From positions 62,001 to 126,000 of the forward strand of contig NZ_PJIM01000001.1 of the NCBI RefSeq assembly GCF_002929295.1: 64,000 nt of DNA, read 5' to 3'. Numbering within the stretch: the stretch's first letter is position 1; each line of letters starts with the position of its first letter. A program made the translations under genes and the position numbers. Positions 10,565 to 19,682 of the stretch are shown here, one piece after another. The notes under the pieces are model-generated. The model did not search any database. It had not been told where the DNA came from and saw nothing but the letters and a program-made list of their open reading frames with translations. The DNA comes from Arthrobacter sp. SX1312 (GTDB taxonomy: Bacteria > Actinomycetota > Actinomycetes > Actinomycetales > Micrococcaceae).

Positions 10565-11325
10565 GCCCCGAGGTGTCACCGGGTTCCGCCCGGGACCGCG
10601 AGCTGGCGGAACGCCTGCGGGCCGTCCGGACCCGCATCTCGTCCGCCGCGGCGTCGGCCGGACGCGGCGAACCGGAGCTGATCGTCGTCACCAAGTACTT
10701 CCCGGCGTCCGACGTGCGGATCCTCGCCGGACTCGGCGTCACCGACGTCGGTGAGAACCGCGACCAGGAGGCCGCGGCGAAGGCGGCCGAACTGCAGGAC
10801 CTCACCCTGGCGTGGCACTTCATCGGGCAGCTGCAGGCCAACAAGGCCCGGTCGGTGGTCCGCTACGCCCACAGCGTGCATTCCGTGGATCGCCTCCCGC
10901 TCATCGCGTCGCTCGGCAAGGCCGTCAGGGCGGAGCAGGAGCGGCGGGCCGCTGCGGGGACCGGTGCCCGGGAGGACCTGCGCTGCTTCCTCCAGTTCAC
11001 CCTCGATGCCGGAGCCGGTCCCGCGGAGGCATCCGCGGGCAGGGGAGGGGCCCACCCCTCCGAGGCGGCCGGACTGGCGGAGGCCTGCGCGGCGACGGAC
11101 GGCCTCCAGCTCGCAGGGGTGATGGCCGTGGCGCCCCTGGGCGCCGACCCGGTCGAGGTGTTCGAACGGCTCCTGCGCATCTCGGCCGAGGTCCGCGGCG
11201 TCGACCCTGCCGCATCCGCCGTCTCGGCGGGGATGAGCGGGGACCTCGAGGAGGCCGTTGCCGCCGGGGCGACACACCTCAGGATCGGGTCTGATGTCCT
11301 CGGTCCGCGTCCGGCGGTGGGGTAG
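10561..11325 (+). CDS. yggS: YggS/PROSC family PLP-homeostasis protein
   Basis: YggS-type proteins bind pyridoxal phosphate in an alanine-racemase-like barrel and help balance vitamin B6 pools; they have no clear catalysis. I chose the GTG at 10561 that overlaps the pgeF stop, giving 254 residues starting MSPEVSPG; a longer frame upstream lies inside pgeF. The PLP lysine sits in [10 protein letters not shown], followed by VGENRDQE, the [11 protein letters not shown] motif and the phosphate-binding SAGMSGD and [11 protein letters not shown] segments. A Gly/Ala-rich insertion (about residues 125-155) interrupts the usual spacing. Its TAG is part of a 14-bp palindrome. Confidence 0.93.
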   Translation: MSPEVSPGSARDRELAERLRAVRTRISSAAASAGRGEPELIVVTKYFPASDVRILAGLGVTDVGENRDQEAAAKAAELQDLTLAWHFIGQLQANKARSVVRYAHSVHSVDRLPLIASLGKAVRAEQERRAAAGTGAREDLRCFLQFTLDAGAGPAEASAGRGGAHPSEAAGLAEACAATDGLQLAGVMAVAPLGADPVEVFERLLRISAEVRGVDPAASAVSAGMSGDLEEAVAAGATHLRIGSDVLGPRPAVG

Positions 11326-11339
11326 CGTCGACGCTAGAA
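11323..11339 (+). promoter_or_regulatory. Palindrome at the yggS stop and candidate sepF -10
   Basis: TAGCGTCGACGCTA at 11323-11336 is a perfect 14-bp palindrome that begins with the yggS stop codon. TAGAAC at 11334-11339 overlaps its right end and fits the TANNNT-type -10 seen elsewhere in the window, which would give sepF a leader of about 75 nt. Whether the palindrome is functional or chance is unknown. Confidence 0.35.
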
Positions 11340-11420
11340 CGGCGGTACGACGGGCACCGGGGTCGGTGGCCTATGGCAGGACCCCGGACCCACCGATCCA
11401 CTCTCAGAACAGGAGTCACC

Positions 11421-11942
11421 ATGGCTGGCGCACTGCGCAAGACAATGATCTACCTTGGGCTCGCCGACGGTGATGAGCACTACGAGCCCGAATCGAAAAG
11501 CGCGCAGAGCAGGAACGAGGACTACACGGTGGATTACGATCGCGACGAGCGTCACCTCGAGCCGGCTCCGGCCGCCGTCCGCGTGGCCCCCGCCGAGGAA
11601 TACCGGGCCCCGGTCACGCCGATCAAGCGCGCGCCGTCGTCCCGCGAGGACTCCGCCGCCCTGCGCCAGATCACCACGATCCACCCCCGCTCGTACAACG
11701 ACGCGAAGCTCATCGGCGAGAGCTTCCGCGACGGGATCCCCGTGATCATGAACGTCACCGACATGGGGGAGTCCGACGCCAAGCGCCTCGTCGACTTCTC
11801 GGCGGGCCTCGTGTTCGGCCTGCACGGGAGCATCGAGAGGGTCACGAATAAGGTGTTCCTGCTCTCGCCGTCGTATATTGAAGTACTCGGCGAGGACCTG
11901 AAGGCAAGCGAAGGACAGACCAGCTTCTTCAACCAGAGCTGA
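11421..11942 (+). CDS. sepF: SepF, FtsZ membrane anchor
   Basis: SepF anchors FtsZ filaments to the membrane and is essential in actinobacteria, which lack FtsA. The ATG at 11421 has AGGAG seven bases upstream and gives 173 residues starting [14 protein letters not shown], which matches the membrane-binding amphipathic N-terminus; the longer frame from 11373 adds a non-conserved stretch. A charged, disordered linker (about 20-85) precedes the SepF core, recognised by [24 protein letters not shown] and SPSYIEV. It acts with the FtsZ encoded 1.6 kb upstream. Confidence 0.96.
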   Translation: MAGALRKTMIYLGLADGDEHYEPESKSAQSRNEDYTVDYDRDERHLEPAPAAVRVAPAEEYRAPVTPIKRAPSSREDSAALRQITTIHPRSYNDAKLIGESFRDGIPVIMNVTDMGESDAKRLVDFSAGLVFGLHGSIERVTNKVFLLSPSYIEVLGEDLKASEGQTSFFNQS

Positions 11943-11999
11943 GCTGCGGCCCTCCGGTCGCGCAAGACCCTCCAAGGCACGAAGGACTGAAACTGCTCT

Positions 12000-12290
12000 G
12001 TGAGTCTGGTATTCGCCCTGATCTACCTGGTACTGATGCTGTTCCAGCTCGCCCTGATCCTGCGCATCATCTATGACGCCGTCCAGGGATTCGCCCGCGA
12101 CTGGCGTCCCCAGAAGTCGGCGCTGGTGCTGGCTTCGGGCATCTACTCGGTCACGGATCCCCCCATCAAGGCCCTGCGCCGACTCATTCCGCCCCTCCGC
12201 CTGGGCGGGGTCCAGCTCGATCTGGCATTCCTGGCACTGTTCGTGGTCGTGCTGATCCTGATGTCCGTGTCCGCGAATCTCGCACGATAG
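12000..12290 (+). CDS. YggT family small membrane protein
   Basis: A 96-residue YggT-family (CCB3-like) membrane protein with two hydrophobic segments (about 2-22 and 72-93) flanking a basic loop, RDWRPQKSA, and the conserved SVTDPPIKALRRLIPP stretch. The GTG start at 12000 gives a protein of normal family length. Its biochemical role is not established; in many Gram-positive genomes it lies, as here, between sepF and divIVA, and it is thought to contribute to envelope or division processes. Confidence 0.9.
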   Translation: MSLVFALIYLVLMLFQLALILRIIYDAVQGFARDWRPQKSALVLASGIYSVTDPPIKALRRLIPPLRLGGVQLDLAFLALFVVVLILMSVSANLAR

Positions 12291-12437
12291 CCTCCCGGGC
12301 CGTTTCGGCAATGACACCCGGGAAGATATACGCTGATGCACAGTTCGACGTGAGTCCAGCGGTTCATGTCCACAATCCGGTACCGCAGCCATGACCGCCA
12401 GTCGGCGGGCCGGCTCCTATCAGTATGAGGTGACCAC

Positions 12438-13070
12438 ATGGCTTTGACGCCAGAAGACGTTGTCAACAAGAGGTTCCAGCCGACGAAGTTCCGCGAGGGC
12501 TACGACCAGGACGAGGTGGACGACTTCCTCGACGAGATCGTCGTCGAGCTCCGCCGCCTGAACTCCGAGAACGAGGAACTGCGCCGCAGGCTCGGGGACG
12601 ACCCCTCGGACGCCTCGCAGGCCACGACGATCCCCGCCCCCGTCGCGGCGAGCACGCACACGGAGAAGGCGACCGACGAGGAGTCCGCCCAGGTCACCCA
12701 GGCCGACGACGAGACCAGCCCCGCTGCGATCCCCGCGACCGCGGCCTCCGTCACCTCGGCAGAATCCGCCGCCGGCGTCCTCGCCATGGCGCAGCGCCTG
12801 CACGACGAATACGTCAACGCGGGCGTCGAGCAGCGCGACAAGATCATCGCCGAAGCCCAGCTCGAGGCCACCGGCCTCGTCGACGCGGCCGAGGAGAAGA
12901 GCCGGAAGACCCTCGGGGACCTCGAGGAGCAGAAGACGGTCCTCGAGAGCACGGTCGAGCAGCTCCGCGGCTTCGAGCGCGACTACCGCGCACGCCTCAA
13001 GGCCTACATCGAGGGCCAGCTCCGCGACCTCGATGCCCGCGACTCCCTCGCGACCGAGTCCGCCTCCTAG
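12438..13070 (+). CDS. divIVA: DivIVA/Wag31, polar growth coiled-coil protein
   Basis: DivIVA marks curved membrane and directs polar wall growth in actinobacteria. The 210-residue protein starts MALTPEDVVNKRFQPTKFREGYDQDEVDDFLDEI, with the N-terminal crossed-loop domain and its first coiled coil (about 28-55). An Ala/Thr/Glu-rich linker (about 55-110) is followed by a second long coiled coil (about 115-200). The ATG is preceded by GAGGTGACC. The gene has its own 147-bp upstream gap and is closed by a hairpin at 13108-13152. Confidence 0.95.
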   Translation: MALTPEDVVNKRFQPTKFREGYDQDEVDDFLDEIVVELRRLNSENEELRRRLGDDPSDASQATTIPAPVAASTHTEKATDEESAQVTQADDETSPAAIPATAASVTSAESAAGVLAMAQRLHDEYVNAGVEQRDKIIAEAQLEATGLVDAAEEKSRKTLGDLEEQKTVLESTVEQLRGFERDYRARLKAYIEGQLRDLDARDSLATESAS

Positions 13071-13107
13071 CGAGACGTCCTGGCCCGACCCGCGTCGGCG
13101 CAGCAGT

Positions 13108-13152
13108 GGAAGGGCCGGTTGCCGGGGCACGACCCCGGGAGCCGGTCCTTCC
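13108..13152 (+). terminator. Hairpin after divIVA
   Basis: The 156-bp gap between divIVA and lspA holds a long imperfect hairpin: 13108-13127 pairs with 13133-13152 with two G-T pairs and one mismatch around a 5-nt CACGA loop. There is no strong T-tract, which is common for G+C-rich actinobacterial terminators. Confidence 0.7.
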
Positions 13153-13226
13153 GGCGTCGGGAGCCACCGGGCCCGCCCCGATAGCCCCGACGACAGACCA
13201 CACAGCCCCGACACCCTGGATGGACC

Positions 13227-13892
13227 GTGAACGAGCACCAGCCCGCCGACACCACCCCCGAGCCCGACGGCGATCCGTCGGCCGCAGCGGACAGCATCCC
13301 GGCGGATGCCCCGGGACCCGCGCACCGCATCCCGGCGCGCTACGGGCTCCTGATGCTCGCGTGCGCGCTGGTCATCTATGTGGCCGACCAGCTCACCAAG
13401 TGGTGGGTCGTGTCCACGATGACCGAAGGGCAGATCACGCCGGTCCTCCCGCCCCTGCTCAGCTGGCGTTTCTTCCGTAACCCGGGGGCCGCGTTCTCGA
13501 TCGGGACGGACTACACCTGGGTGTTCACGATCATCATGGTCGTCGTGTCCACCGCCCTCATCCTGCAGGTGAGGAAGGTCGCCTCCCGCGGGTGGTCGGT
13601 GGCGCTGGGACTCGTCCTCGGGGGCGCCCTGGGCAACCTGACGGACCGCCTCCTGCGCGAACCCTCGTTCGGCCAGGGCCACGTGGTGGACTTCATCGCC
13701 CTGCCGAACTTCGCCATCTTCAACATCGCCGACTCGGCGGTCGTCAGCGGCGTGGTGCTCATCTGCATCCTGACCCTGCGGGGCATCGGCCTGGACGGTC
13801 GCCGCGACGACGAGCCGACCGACCCGGTAACCGACCCGGCAACGGGCCCGGCGGCCGACCCGACCCAGGACCGGGACGATCATGGCAGGTGA
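13227..13892 (+). CDS. lspA: LspA, lipoprotein signal peptidase II
   Basis: LspA is the membrane aspartyl protease that removes signal peptides from diacylated prolipoproteins. The GTG start gives 221 residues: a polar, acidic N-terminal extension of about 35 residues, then four transmembrane segments. The conserved catalytic region is clear: [12 protein letters not shown] and GHVVDFI, then FNIADSAVV, with the paired aspartates in NLTDR and NIADS. The C-terminus is a Thr/Asp/Pro-rich repeat-like tail. It overlaps the next gene by 11 bases. Confidence 0.95.
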   Translation: MNEHQPADTTPEPDGDPSAAADSIPADAPGPAHRIPARYGLLMLACALVIYVADQLTKWWVVSTMTEGQITPVLPPLLSWRFFRNPGAAFSIGTDYTWVFTIIMVVVSTALILQVRKVASRGWSVALGLVLGGALGNLTDRLLREPSFGQGHVVDFIALPNFAIFNIADSAVVSGVVLICILTLRGIGLDGRRDDEPTDPVTDPATGPAADPTQDRDDHGR

Positions 13893-14817
13893 CCGCCGGG
13901 AGCTCATCATCCCGGAGACCGAGGACGGGAACAGGGCGGACGCCGTCCTCGCCCGCCTGCTGGACGCCTCCCGCTCCGCCGTCGCGCAGTGGTGTGCGGA
14001 CGGGCGGGTGCTGCGCGGCGGCGTGCCGCTGGCGAAGTCGGACCGCGTCCACGCCGGTGACGGCATCGACGTCGACCTGCCGGATCCGCAGGACAGGCAC
14101 CGCGTCATCCCGGAGGCTGTCGACGGCATGGGCATCCTGCTCGACGACGAGGACTTCGTGGTCGTGGACAAGCCCGTCGGCGTCGCCGCCCACCCGTCGC
14201 CCGGCTGGGTGGGGCCCACGGTGGTCGGCGCACTCGCCGCGGCCGGCTACCGCATCTCCACGTCGGGAGCCCCCGAGCGCGTCGGCATCGTCCATCGGCT
14301 CGACGTCGGCACCTCGGGGGCGATGGTCGTCGCCAAGACCGAGCCCGCCTACACGGCCCTCAAGCGCGCCTTCAAGGAGCGCACGGTCGACAAGGTGTAC
14401 CACGCCGTCGTGCAGGGGCTGCCGGAGCCGCTGAAGGGCACCATCGACGCGCCGATCGGACGCCATCCGCACCACGAGTGGCGCTTCGCGGTCATGGAGG
14501 GCGGCCGCGACTCGGTGACGCACTACGAGGTGCTCGAGGCCTTCGGCCGGGCCAGCCTGGTCGAGGTGCACCTCGAGACCGGACGGACGCACCAGATCCG
14601 CGTCCACTTCTCCGCGCTCCGCCATCCCTGCGCGGGGGACCTCACGTACGGGGCGGACCCCCGCCTGGCGGCGGAACTCGGCCTCACCCGGCAGTGGCTG
14701 CACGCCCACCGCCTAGGCTTCGCGCACCCGCGCACGGGTGAGCCGGTCACCGCGACGAGCCCGTATCCGGTGGATCTCGCGTACGCCCTGACGGCCCTGT
14801 CCGACGGCCTGGTGTGA
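13882..14817 (+). CDS. RluA/RluD family rRNA pseudouridine synthase
   Basis: This is a RluA/RluD-type pseudouridine synthase, expected to modify uridines in 23S rRNA. The 311-residue protein has an N-terminal S4 RNA-binding domain (about 15-75) and the catalytic domain with [10 protein letters not shown] (about 136-145), whose aspartate is the nucleophile, followed by GRTHQIRVH (about 234-242). The ATG lies inside the 3' end of lspA, a coupling seen in many bacteria as lspA-rluD. The exact target positions cannot be read from sequence, so I leave the gene symbol empty. Confidence 0.92.
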   Translation: MAGDRRELIIPETEDGNRADAVLARLLDASRSAVAQWCADGRVLRGGVPLAKSDRVHAGDGIDVDLPDPQDRHRVIPEAVDGMGILLDDEDFVVVDKPVGVAAHPSPGWVGPTVVGALAAAGYRISTSGAPERVGIVHRLDVGTSGAMVVAKTEPAYTALKRAFKERTVDKVYHAVVQGLPEPLKGTIDAPIGRHPHHEWRFAVMEGGRDSVTHYEVLEAFGRASLVEVHLETGRTHQIRVHFSALRHPCAGDLTYGADPRLAAELGLTRQWLHAHRLGFAHPRTGEPVTATSPYPVDLAYALTALSDGLV

Positions 14818-14876
14818 CACGCCGGGGCGACCCCGGACGACACGCCCCGGGGCCCGCCGCGGGGTAGGGGGAGCAC

Positions 14877-14888
14877 TAGACTCGGGGG
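14877..14888 (+). promoter_or_regulatory. Leaderless promoter of dnaE
   Basis: TAGACT at 14877-14882 is followed by exactly six bases and then the GTG of dnaE, so transcription should begin at or next to the start codon. A small stem, CCGGGG at 14822-14827 pairing with CCCCGG at 14831-14836, lies upstream and may end the preceding operon. Confidence 0.6.
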
Positions 14889-17800
14889 GTGGCTACTCCT
14901 GCATCAACAGATTCGTTCGTCCATCTCCACAACCACACCGAGTACTCGATGCTCGACGGCGCCGCCCGGCTGACGGACCTCTTCAGCCACACCGAGGAAC
15001 TCGGCATGAAGGCCCTCGCCACCACGGACCACGGGTTCGTGTTCGGGGCCTTCGACTTCTGGAGCAAGGCCACCAGCGCCGGCATCAAGCCCATCATCGG
15101 CGTGGAGGCCTACCTCACCCCGGGGACCGCCCGGAACGACCGCACCCGGGTGCAGTGGGGCGGCGGCGGGCGCGACGACGTCTCCGGTGCGGGCGCCTAC
15201 ACCCACATGACCCTCTGGTCGGAGACCACCGAGGGCATGCACAACCTCTTCCGGATGTCCTCCCTCGCCTCCCTCGAGGGCTACCTCTACAAGCCGCGCA
15301 TGGACCGGGACCTCCTGCAGACCTACGGCAAGGGGCTCATCGCCACCACGGGCTGTCCGTCCGGCGAGGTCCAGACCAAGCTCCGGCTCGGCCTGTACGA
15401 CGAGGCGCGGCAGGCGGCGTCGGACTTCCGCGACATCTTCGGGGCGGAGAACTACTTCTGCGAACTGATGGACCACGGGCTCGACATCGAGCGGAACGTC
15501 AAGGCGGACCTGATCAGGCTCGCGAAGGACCTCGGGCTGCCGCTCGTGGCCACCAACGACCTGCACTACACGCACGCCGAGGACTCCAAGGCCCACGCGG
15601 CCCTGCTGTGCGTCCAGTCCGGGTCCACCCTCGCGGACCCGAAGCGCTTCAAGTTCGACGCCGACGAGTTCTACCTGAAGTCGCCCGCCGAGATGCGCGC
15701 CATCTTCCGCGACTACCCGGAAGCCTGCGACAACACGCTGCTCATCGCCGAACGGTGCGACGTCGAGTTCAACACCAAGGCCAACTACATGCCCCGGTTC
15801 CCCGTGCCGGAGGGCGAGAACGAGCAGTCCTGGTTCGTCAAGGAGGTCGAGACCGGACTGCAGTACCGCTACCCGGCGGGCGTACCCGACGACGTCCGCA
15901 AGCAGGCGGAGTTCGAGGTCGGCGTCATCACGCAGATGGGCTTCCCCGGCTACTTCCTCGTGGTCGCCGACTTCATCAACTGGGCGAAGAACAACGGCAT
16001 CCGGGTGGGGCCGGGCCGCGGCTCGGGTGCCGGGTCCATGGTGGCGTACGCGATGCGCATCACCGACCTCGACCCCCTGAAGCACGGCCTGATCTTCGAG
16101 CGCTTCCTCAACCCCGAGCGCGTCTCGATGCCCGACTTCGACGTCGACTTCGATGATCGGCGCCGCGCGGAGGTCATCCGGTACGTGACCGAGAAGTACG
16201 GCGACGAGCGCGTGGCCATGATCGTCACGTACGGCACCATCAAGGCCAAGCAGGCGCTCAAGGACTCCTCCCGCGTCATGGGGTACCCGTTCTCCACAGG
16301 GGAGCGGCTCACCAAGGCCATGCCGCCGGACGTCATGGGCAAGGGCCTCGCCCTGGCCGACGTGCACAACAAGGACGCCAAGCGCTACTCCGAGGCGGAG
16401 GAGCTGCGTGAGCTCCTGAAGACCGACGCCGACTCCGAGAAGGTGTTCGAGACGGCCCTCGGCCTCGAGGGCCTGAAGCGCCAGTGGGGCGTACATGCCG
16501 CCGGCGTCATCATGTCCTCCGACCCGCTGATCGACATCATCCCGATCATGCGCCGTGAGCAGGACGGCCAGATCATCACCCAGTTCGACTACCCCACCTG
16601 CGAGGGCCTCGGACTGATCAAGATGGACTTCCTCGGCCTGAGGAACCTGACGATCATCACGGACGCCGTCGAGAACATCAAGGCCAACAAGGGCGTCGAC
16701 CTCGTCCTGGAGGACCTGGAACTCGACGACAAGGAGTCCTACGAACTCCTGGCACGCGGCGACACGCTGGGCGTGTTCCAGCTCGACGGCGGGCCCATGC
16801 GGTCGCTGCTGAAGCTCATGCGCCCCGACAACTTCGAGGACATCTCCGCCGTCCTGGCGCTGTACCGGCCCGGTCCGATGGGCGTGAACTCGCACACGAA
16901 CTACGCCCTGCGCAAGAACGGCCTGCAGGACATCGAGCCGATCCACCCCGAGCTCGAGGGGCCGCTCGAGGAGATCCTCGGCGGCACGTACGGCCTCATC
17001 GTCTACCAGGAGCAGGTGATGAGCGCCGCCCAGAAGCTGGCGAACTTCACGCTCGGCCAGGCGGACATGCTCCGCCGCGCGATGGGCAAGAAGAAGAAGT
17101 CCGAGCTGGACAAGCAGCAGGCCGACTTCTTCGCGGGCATGCAGGCCAACGGCTTCTCGCAGGCCGCGATGGACAAGCTGTGGATCGTCCTCGAATCCTT
17201 CTCCGACTACGCGTTCAACAAGGCACACACCGCGGCGTACGGGCTCGTGTCCTACTGGACGGCGTACCTCAAGGCGCACTTCCCGGCCGAGTACATGGCG
17301 GCACTGCTCACGAGCGTCGGCGACGACAAGGACAAGCTGGCGATCTACCTCAACGAGTGCCGCCGAATGGGCATCACCGTCCTGCCGCCGGACGTCAACG
17401 AGTCGAGCGTGAACTTCACCCCGGTCGGCAAGGACATCCGCTTCGGCATGGGCGCGATCCGCAACGTCGGCGCGAACGTCGTCGGCGCGATGGTGGGGGC
17501 GCGGGAGGAGAAGGGGGCGTTCACCTCGTTCAGCGACTTCCTGCAGAAGGTGCCCGCCGTCGTCTGCAACAAGCGCACCATCGAATCCCTGATCAAGGCC
17601 GGCGCCTTCGACTCCCTGCGGCATCCGCGGCGGGCCCTCGCGATGATCCACGAGGAGGCCGTGGATTCCGTGATCGTCCTCAAGCGCAACGAGGCGGCGA
17701 ACCAGTTCGACCTCTTCAGTGCGTTCGACGACGCCGGAGGCGTCGTGGGCGGCCTGTCCGTCGAGGTGCCGGACCTGCCCGAGTGGGACAAGAAGGACAA

Positions 17801-18428
17801 GCTGTCCTTCGAACGGGACATGCTCGGCCTGTACGTCTCGGACCACCCCCTCCAGGGGCTGGAGGGCATCCTCGGCCAGCACGCCGACTCCTCCATCCCG
17901 TCCATCATCAGCGAGGAGGGGCCGGCGGACGGTGCGATCGTCACCATCGCCGGCATGATCACCTCGCTCCAGCGCAGGATCGCCAAGAACAGCGGCAACG
18001 CCTACGCGCGGGCGGAGGTCGAGGACCTCGCAGGGTCCATGGAGGTCATGTTCTTCGGCCAGGTCTACGGCCCCATCTCGGCGGTCCTCGCGGAGGACCT
18101 GATCGTCGTGGTGCGCGGCCGTCTCCAGCGCCGCGACGACGGCGCCGTGATGCTCAACGCGCAGGAACTGACGGTGCCGGACCTCAGCGAGGGGCACTCC
18201 GGGCCGGTGGTGATCTCCATGCTGCAGCACAAGGCGACGGAGACCGCGGTCACGGCGCTGGGTGACGTGCTGAGGACACACCCCGGGACCAGCGAGGTGC
18301 TGATCCGGCTCAACGGCTCGCGGAAGGTCGAGGTGATGAAGCTGGGCGTGGACCTGCGCGTCAACCCGACACCGGGACTCTTCGGGGACCTCAAGATCCT
18401 GTTCGGGCCGGCCTGCCTCGACGCCTGA
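14889..18428 (+). CDS. dnaE: DnaE, DNA polymerase III alpha subunit
   Basis: The replicative DNA polymerase catalytic subunit. At 1179 residues it has the usual DnaE1 length. Domains in order: PHP domain with HLHNHTEYS (12-20) and TTDHGF; palm and thumb with GPGRGSGAGSMVAYA (about 376-390) and the catalytic aspartates in PDFDVDFDDRR (about 414-424); the conserved WGVHAAGVI and YRPGPM stretches; fingers; tandem helix-hairpin-helix; and an OB-fold near GAIVTIAGMI (about 1015). The GTG start follows a leaderless promoter. It stands alone as a transcription unit, with a convergent gene downstream. Confidence 0.98.
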   Translation: MATPASTDSFVHLHNHTEYSMLDGAARLTDLFSHTEELGMKALATTDHGFVFGAFDFWSKATSAGIKPIIGVEAYLTPGTARNDRTRVQWGGGGRDDVSGAGAYTHMTLWSETTEGMHNLFRMSSLASLEGYLYKPRMDRDLLQTYGKGLIATTGCPSGEVQTKLRLGLYDEARQAASDFRDIFGAENYFCELMDHGLDIERNVKADLIRLAKDLGLPLVATNDLHYTHAEDSKAHAALLCVQSGSTLADPKRFKFDADEFYLKSPAEMRAIFRDYPEACDNTLLIAERCDVEFNTKANYMPRFPVPEGENEQSWFVKEVETGLQYRYPAGVPDDVRKQAEFEVGVITQMGFPGYFLVVADFINWAKNNGIRVGPGRGSGAGSMVAYAMRITDLDPLKHGLIFERFLNPERVSMPDFDVDFDDRRRAEVIRYVTEKYGDERVAMIVTYGTIKAKQALKDSSRVMGYPFSTGERLTKAMPPDVMGKGLALADVHNKDAKRYSEAEELRELLKTDADSEKVFETALGLEGLKRQWGVHAAGVIMSSDPLIDIIPIMRREQDGQIITQFDYPTCEGLGLIKMDFLGLRNLTIITDAVENIKANKGVDLVLEDLELDDKESYELLARGDTLGVFQLDGGPMRSLLKLMRPDNFEDISAVLALYRPGPMGVNSHTNYALRKNGLQDIEPIHPELEGPLEEILGGTYGLIVYQEQVMSAAQKLANFTLGQADMLRRAMGKKKKSELDKQQADFFAGMQANGFSQAAMDKLWIVLESFSDYAFNKAHTAAYGLVSYWTAYLKAHFPAEYMAALLTSVGDDKDKLAIYLNECRRMGITVLPPDVNESSVNFTPVGKDIRFGMGAIRNVGANVVGAMVGAREEKGAFTSFSDFLQKVPAVVCNKRTIESLIKAGAFDSLRHPRRALAMIHEEAVDSVIVLKRNEAANQFDLFSAFDDAGGVVGGLSVEVPDLPEWDKKDKLSFERDMLGLYVSDHPLQGLEGILGQHADSSIPSIISEEGPADGAIVTIAGMITSLQRRIAKNSGNAYARAEVEDLAGSMEVMFFGQVYGPISAVLAEDLIVVVRGRLQRRDDGAVMLNAQELTVPDLSEGHSGPVVISMLQHKATETAVTALGDVLRTHPGTSEVLIRLNGSRKVEVMKLGVDLRVNPTPGLFGDLKILFGPACLDA

Positions 18429-18451
18429 CCGGCAGGTCCGGGCGGGTGCCG

Positions 18452-18480
18452 GCGTCAGATGACGTTGCGTCAGATGACGT
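18452..18480. repeat. Two tandem copies of a 14-bp direct repeat at a gene end
   Basis: GCGTCAGATGACGT occurs at 18452-18465 and again at 18467-18480, one base apart. The second copy contains the stop codon and last codons of the minus-strand flavin reductase gene, so the end of that gene is duplicated just beyond its stop. A 6-bp stem (18429-18434 with 18447-18452) sits between the two converging genes. Confidence 0.85.
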
Positions 18481-19000
18481 AGTCGGTGGCCGTCGGCGTC
18501 CCGTAACTGCCGCCGTGGTACAGGAGGGGAGCGCCGTCGCGACCGATGGTCCCCGCGACCACCTCCGCGACGACCACGGCGTTGTTCTCGAAGGACAGGC
18601 GCATGCTGATGCGTCCCACGAGCCAGCCGGCGACGTCCCGGAGGATCGGGACGCCCTCCGGTCCCGGCTCCCAGTGGTCGCCCGTGAACCGGTCCTTCGT
18701 GCGCGCGAAGCGGTTCGCCAGGCCCTCGTTCTCGGTGCTGAGCATGTGGACGCCCACGAAGCTGGTGTTCGCGACGGCCGGCCACGAGGACGAGGACCGC
18801 GCCATGTTGAACGAGAAGCGCGGCGGTTCGGCGGACAGCGACGCCACGGACGTCGCCGTGAAACCGTAGGGCACGCCGTCGTAGGTGGCGGTGATGATGG
18901 CCACGCCGGCGGCATGGCGGCGGAAGACCTCGCGGAAGGACTCCGCGTGCACGCCCGTGGGCGAGGTCGATGGCGGCGCGGCGGTGCCTGGGTTGCTCAC
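18470..19000 (-). CDS. Flavin reductase-like (FMN-binding split-barrel) protein
   Basis: A flavin reductase-like domain protein of the RutF/HpaC type, which binds FMN and in characterised members supplies reduced flavin to a monooxygenase. Seen: FRRHAAGVAIITATYDGVPYG, FTATSVASLSAEPPRFSFNM (flavin-binding strand region), and the later H-containing GDHWEPG and VGRISM stretches. I chose the GTG at 19000, which has GGAGGAAC four bases upstream and gives 176 residues. A GTG at 19033 extends the frame, but a TAGGGT hexamer at 19038-19043 would start transcription near 19031, past that codon. No partner oxygenase lies nearby, so the substrate is unknown. Confidence 0.85.
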   Translation of the reverse strand: MSNPGTAAPPSTSPTGVHAESFREVFRRHAAGVAIITATYDGVPYGFTATSVASLSAEPPRFSFNMARSSSSWPAVANTSFVGVHMLSTENEGLANRFARTKDRFTGDHWEPGPEGVPILRDVAGWLVGRISMRLSFENNAVVVAEVVAGTIGRDGAPLLYHGGSYGTPTATDYVI

Positions 19001-19086
19001 GTGGTTCCTCCGGGGGCTCTCGGCGTTGGACACCCCAACCCTAGGCGCGCACCCCGGGGGCGGAGCGGTTTGTTAATGTAGAAGTC

Positions 19087-19614
19087 ATGCGTGCCAGCAG
19101 GGAACCGGCCACCGGACCGAGCAACTACCCGCCTCCCGTCTACTCCGTGGCCGAGGACCGGCGATCGGTGCCGCCCGCCGGGGTCTTCTGGTGGCTCGGG
19201 TCCACGATCCTCCTGGGCGCCGTCGTGGGCGCCGCATGGTGGCTCCTCGCTCCCACCGGACGCCTGTTCGGCGATCCGTCCTCCGCCGACCAGTGGCTCC
19301 TCCGGGACCTCACCCTCGCCGGCCTCGAACTCGTCGCCGGGATCGCCGTCGGCACCGTGGTGGCCCTGCGGCTCATGCTGCCCGCCGCGGTGGCGCGCAT
19401 CCTTGCCGCCGTCGGCGGGTCCGCCCTCGGCTCCCTCCTCGCCCTCGCCGTCGGGGAGGGCCTCGCGTACCTGCTCGGACCGCACGGGCAGGACGGGCTG
19501 CCCGGATCCGACTTCCTGCTGCACTCCTACGGCGCCCTGGCCATCTGGCCGGCCGTCGCCGCCGTCATCATCTTCGCCACGGCCCTCATCGGCCTCGCGC
19601 GCCGCCGGACCTGA
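19087..19614 (+). CDS. Small integral membrane protein, function unknown
   Basis: I do not recognise a characterised family. The 175-residue protein has a 30-residue polar N-terminus and four hydrophobic segments (about 32-54, 77-98, 103-123, 147-170), the last followed by a positive RRR tail. It resembles actinobacterial DUF2567-like membrane proteins in size and layout, but that is an impression only. The ATG at 19087 has no clear ribosome binding site; TAATGT lies seven bases before it, so it may be leaderless. It sits divergent from the flavin reductase gene and just before hisD. Confidence 0.75.
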   Translation: MRASREPATGPSNYPPPVYSVAEDRRSVPPAGVFWWLGSTILLGAVVGAAWWLLAPTGRLFGDPSSADQWLLRDLTLAGLELVAGIAVGTVVALRLMLPAAVARILAAVGGSALGSLLALAVGEGLAYLLGPHGQDGLPGSDFLLHSYGALAIWPAVAAVIIFATALIGLARRRT

Positions 19615-19670
19615 CCACGGCGCCTGTCGGGAGGGACGCCCGTGGGTGAGCGGGCGTACGGCACTCCCGA

Positions 19671-19682
19671 TAGACTCTCAGG
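19671..19682 (+). promoter_or_regulatory. Leaderless promoter of hisD
   Basis: TAGACT at 19671-19676 is followed by six bases and the GTG start of hisD. It is the same hexamer, with the same spacing, as at dnaE. No ribosome binding site is present. Confidence 0.6.

Noticed and set aside
14904-18785. A 1293-codon open frame on the minus strand opposite dnaE
   Set aside because: It mirrors dnaE codons in a G+C-rich genome, is rich in Arg/Gly/His/Val with no recognisable domain, and dnaE on the other strand is certain.
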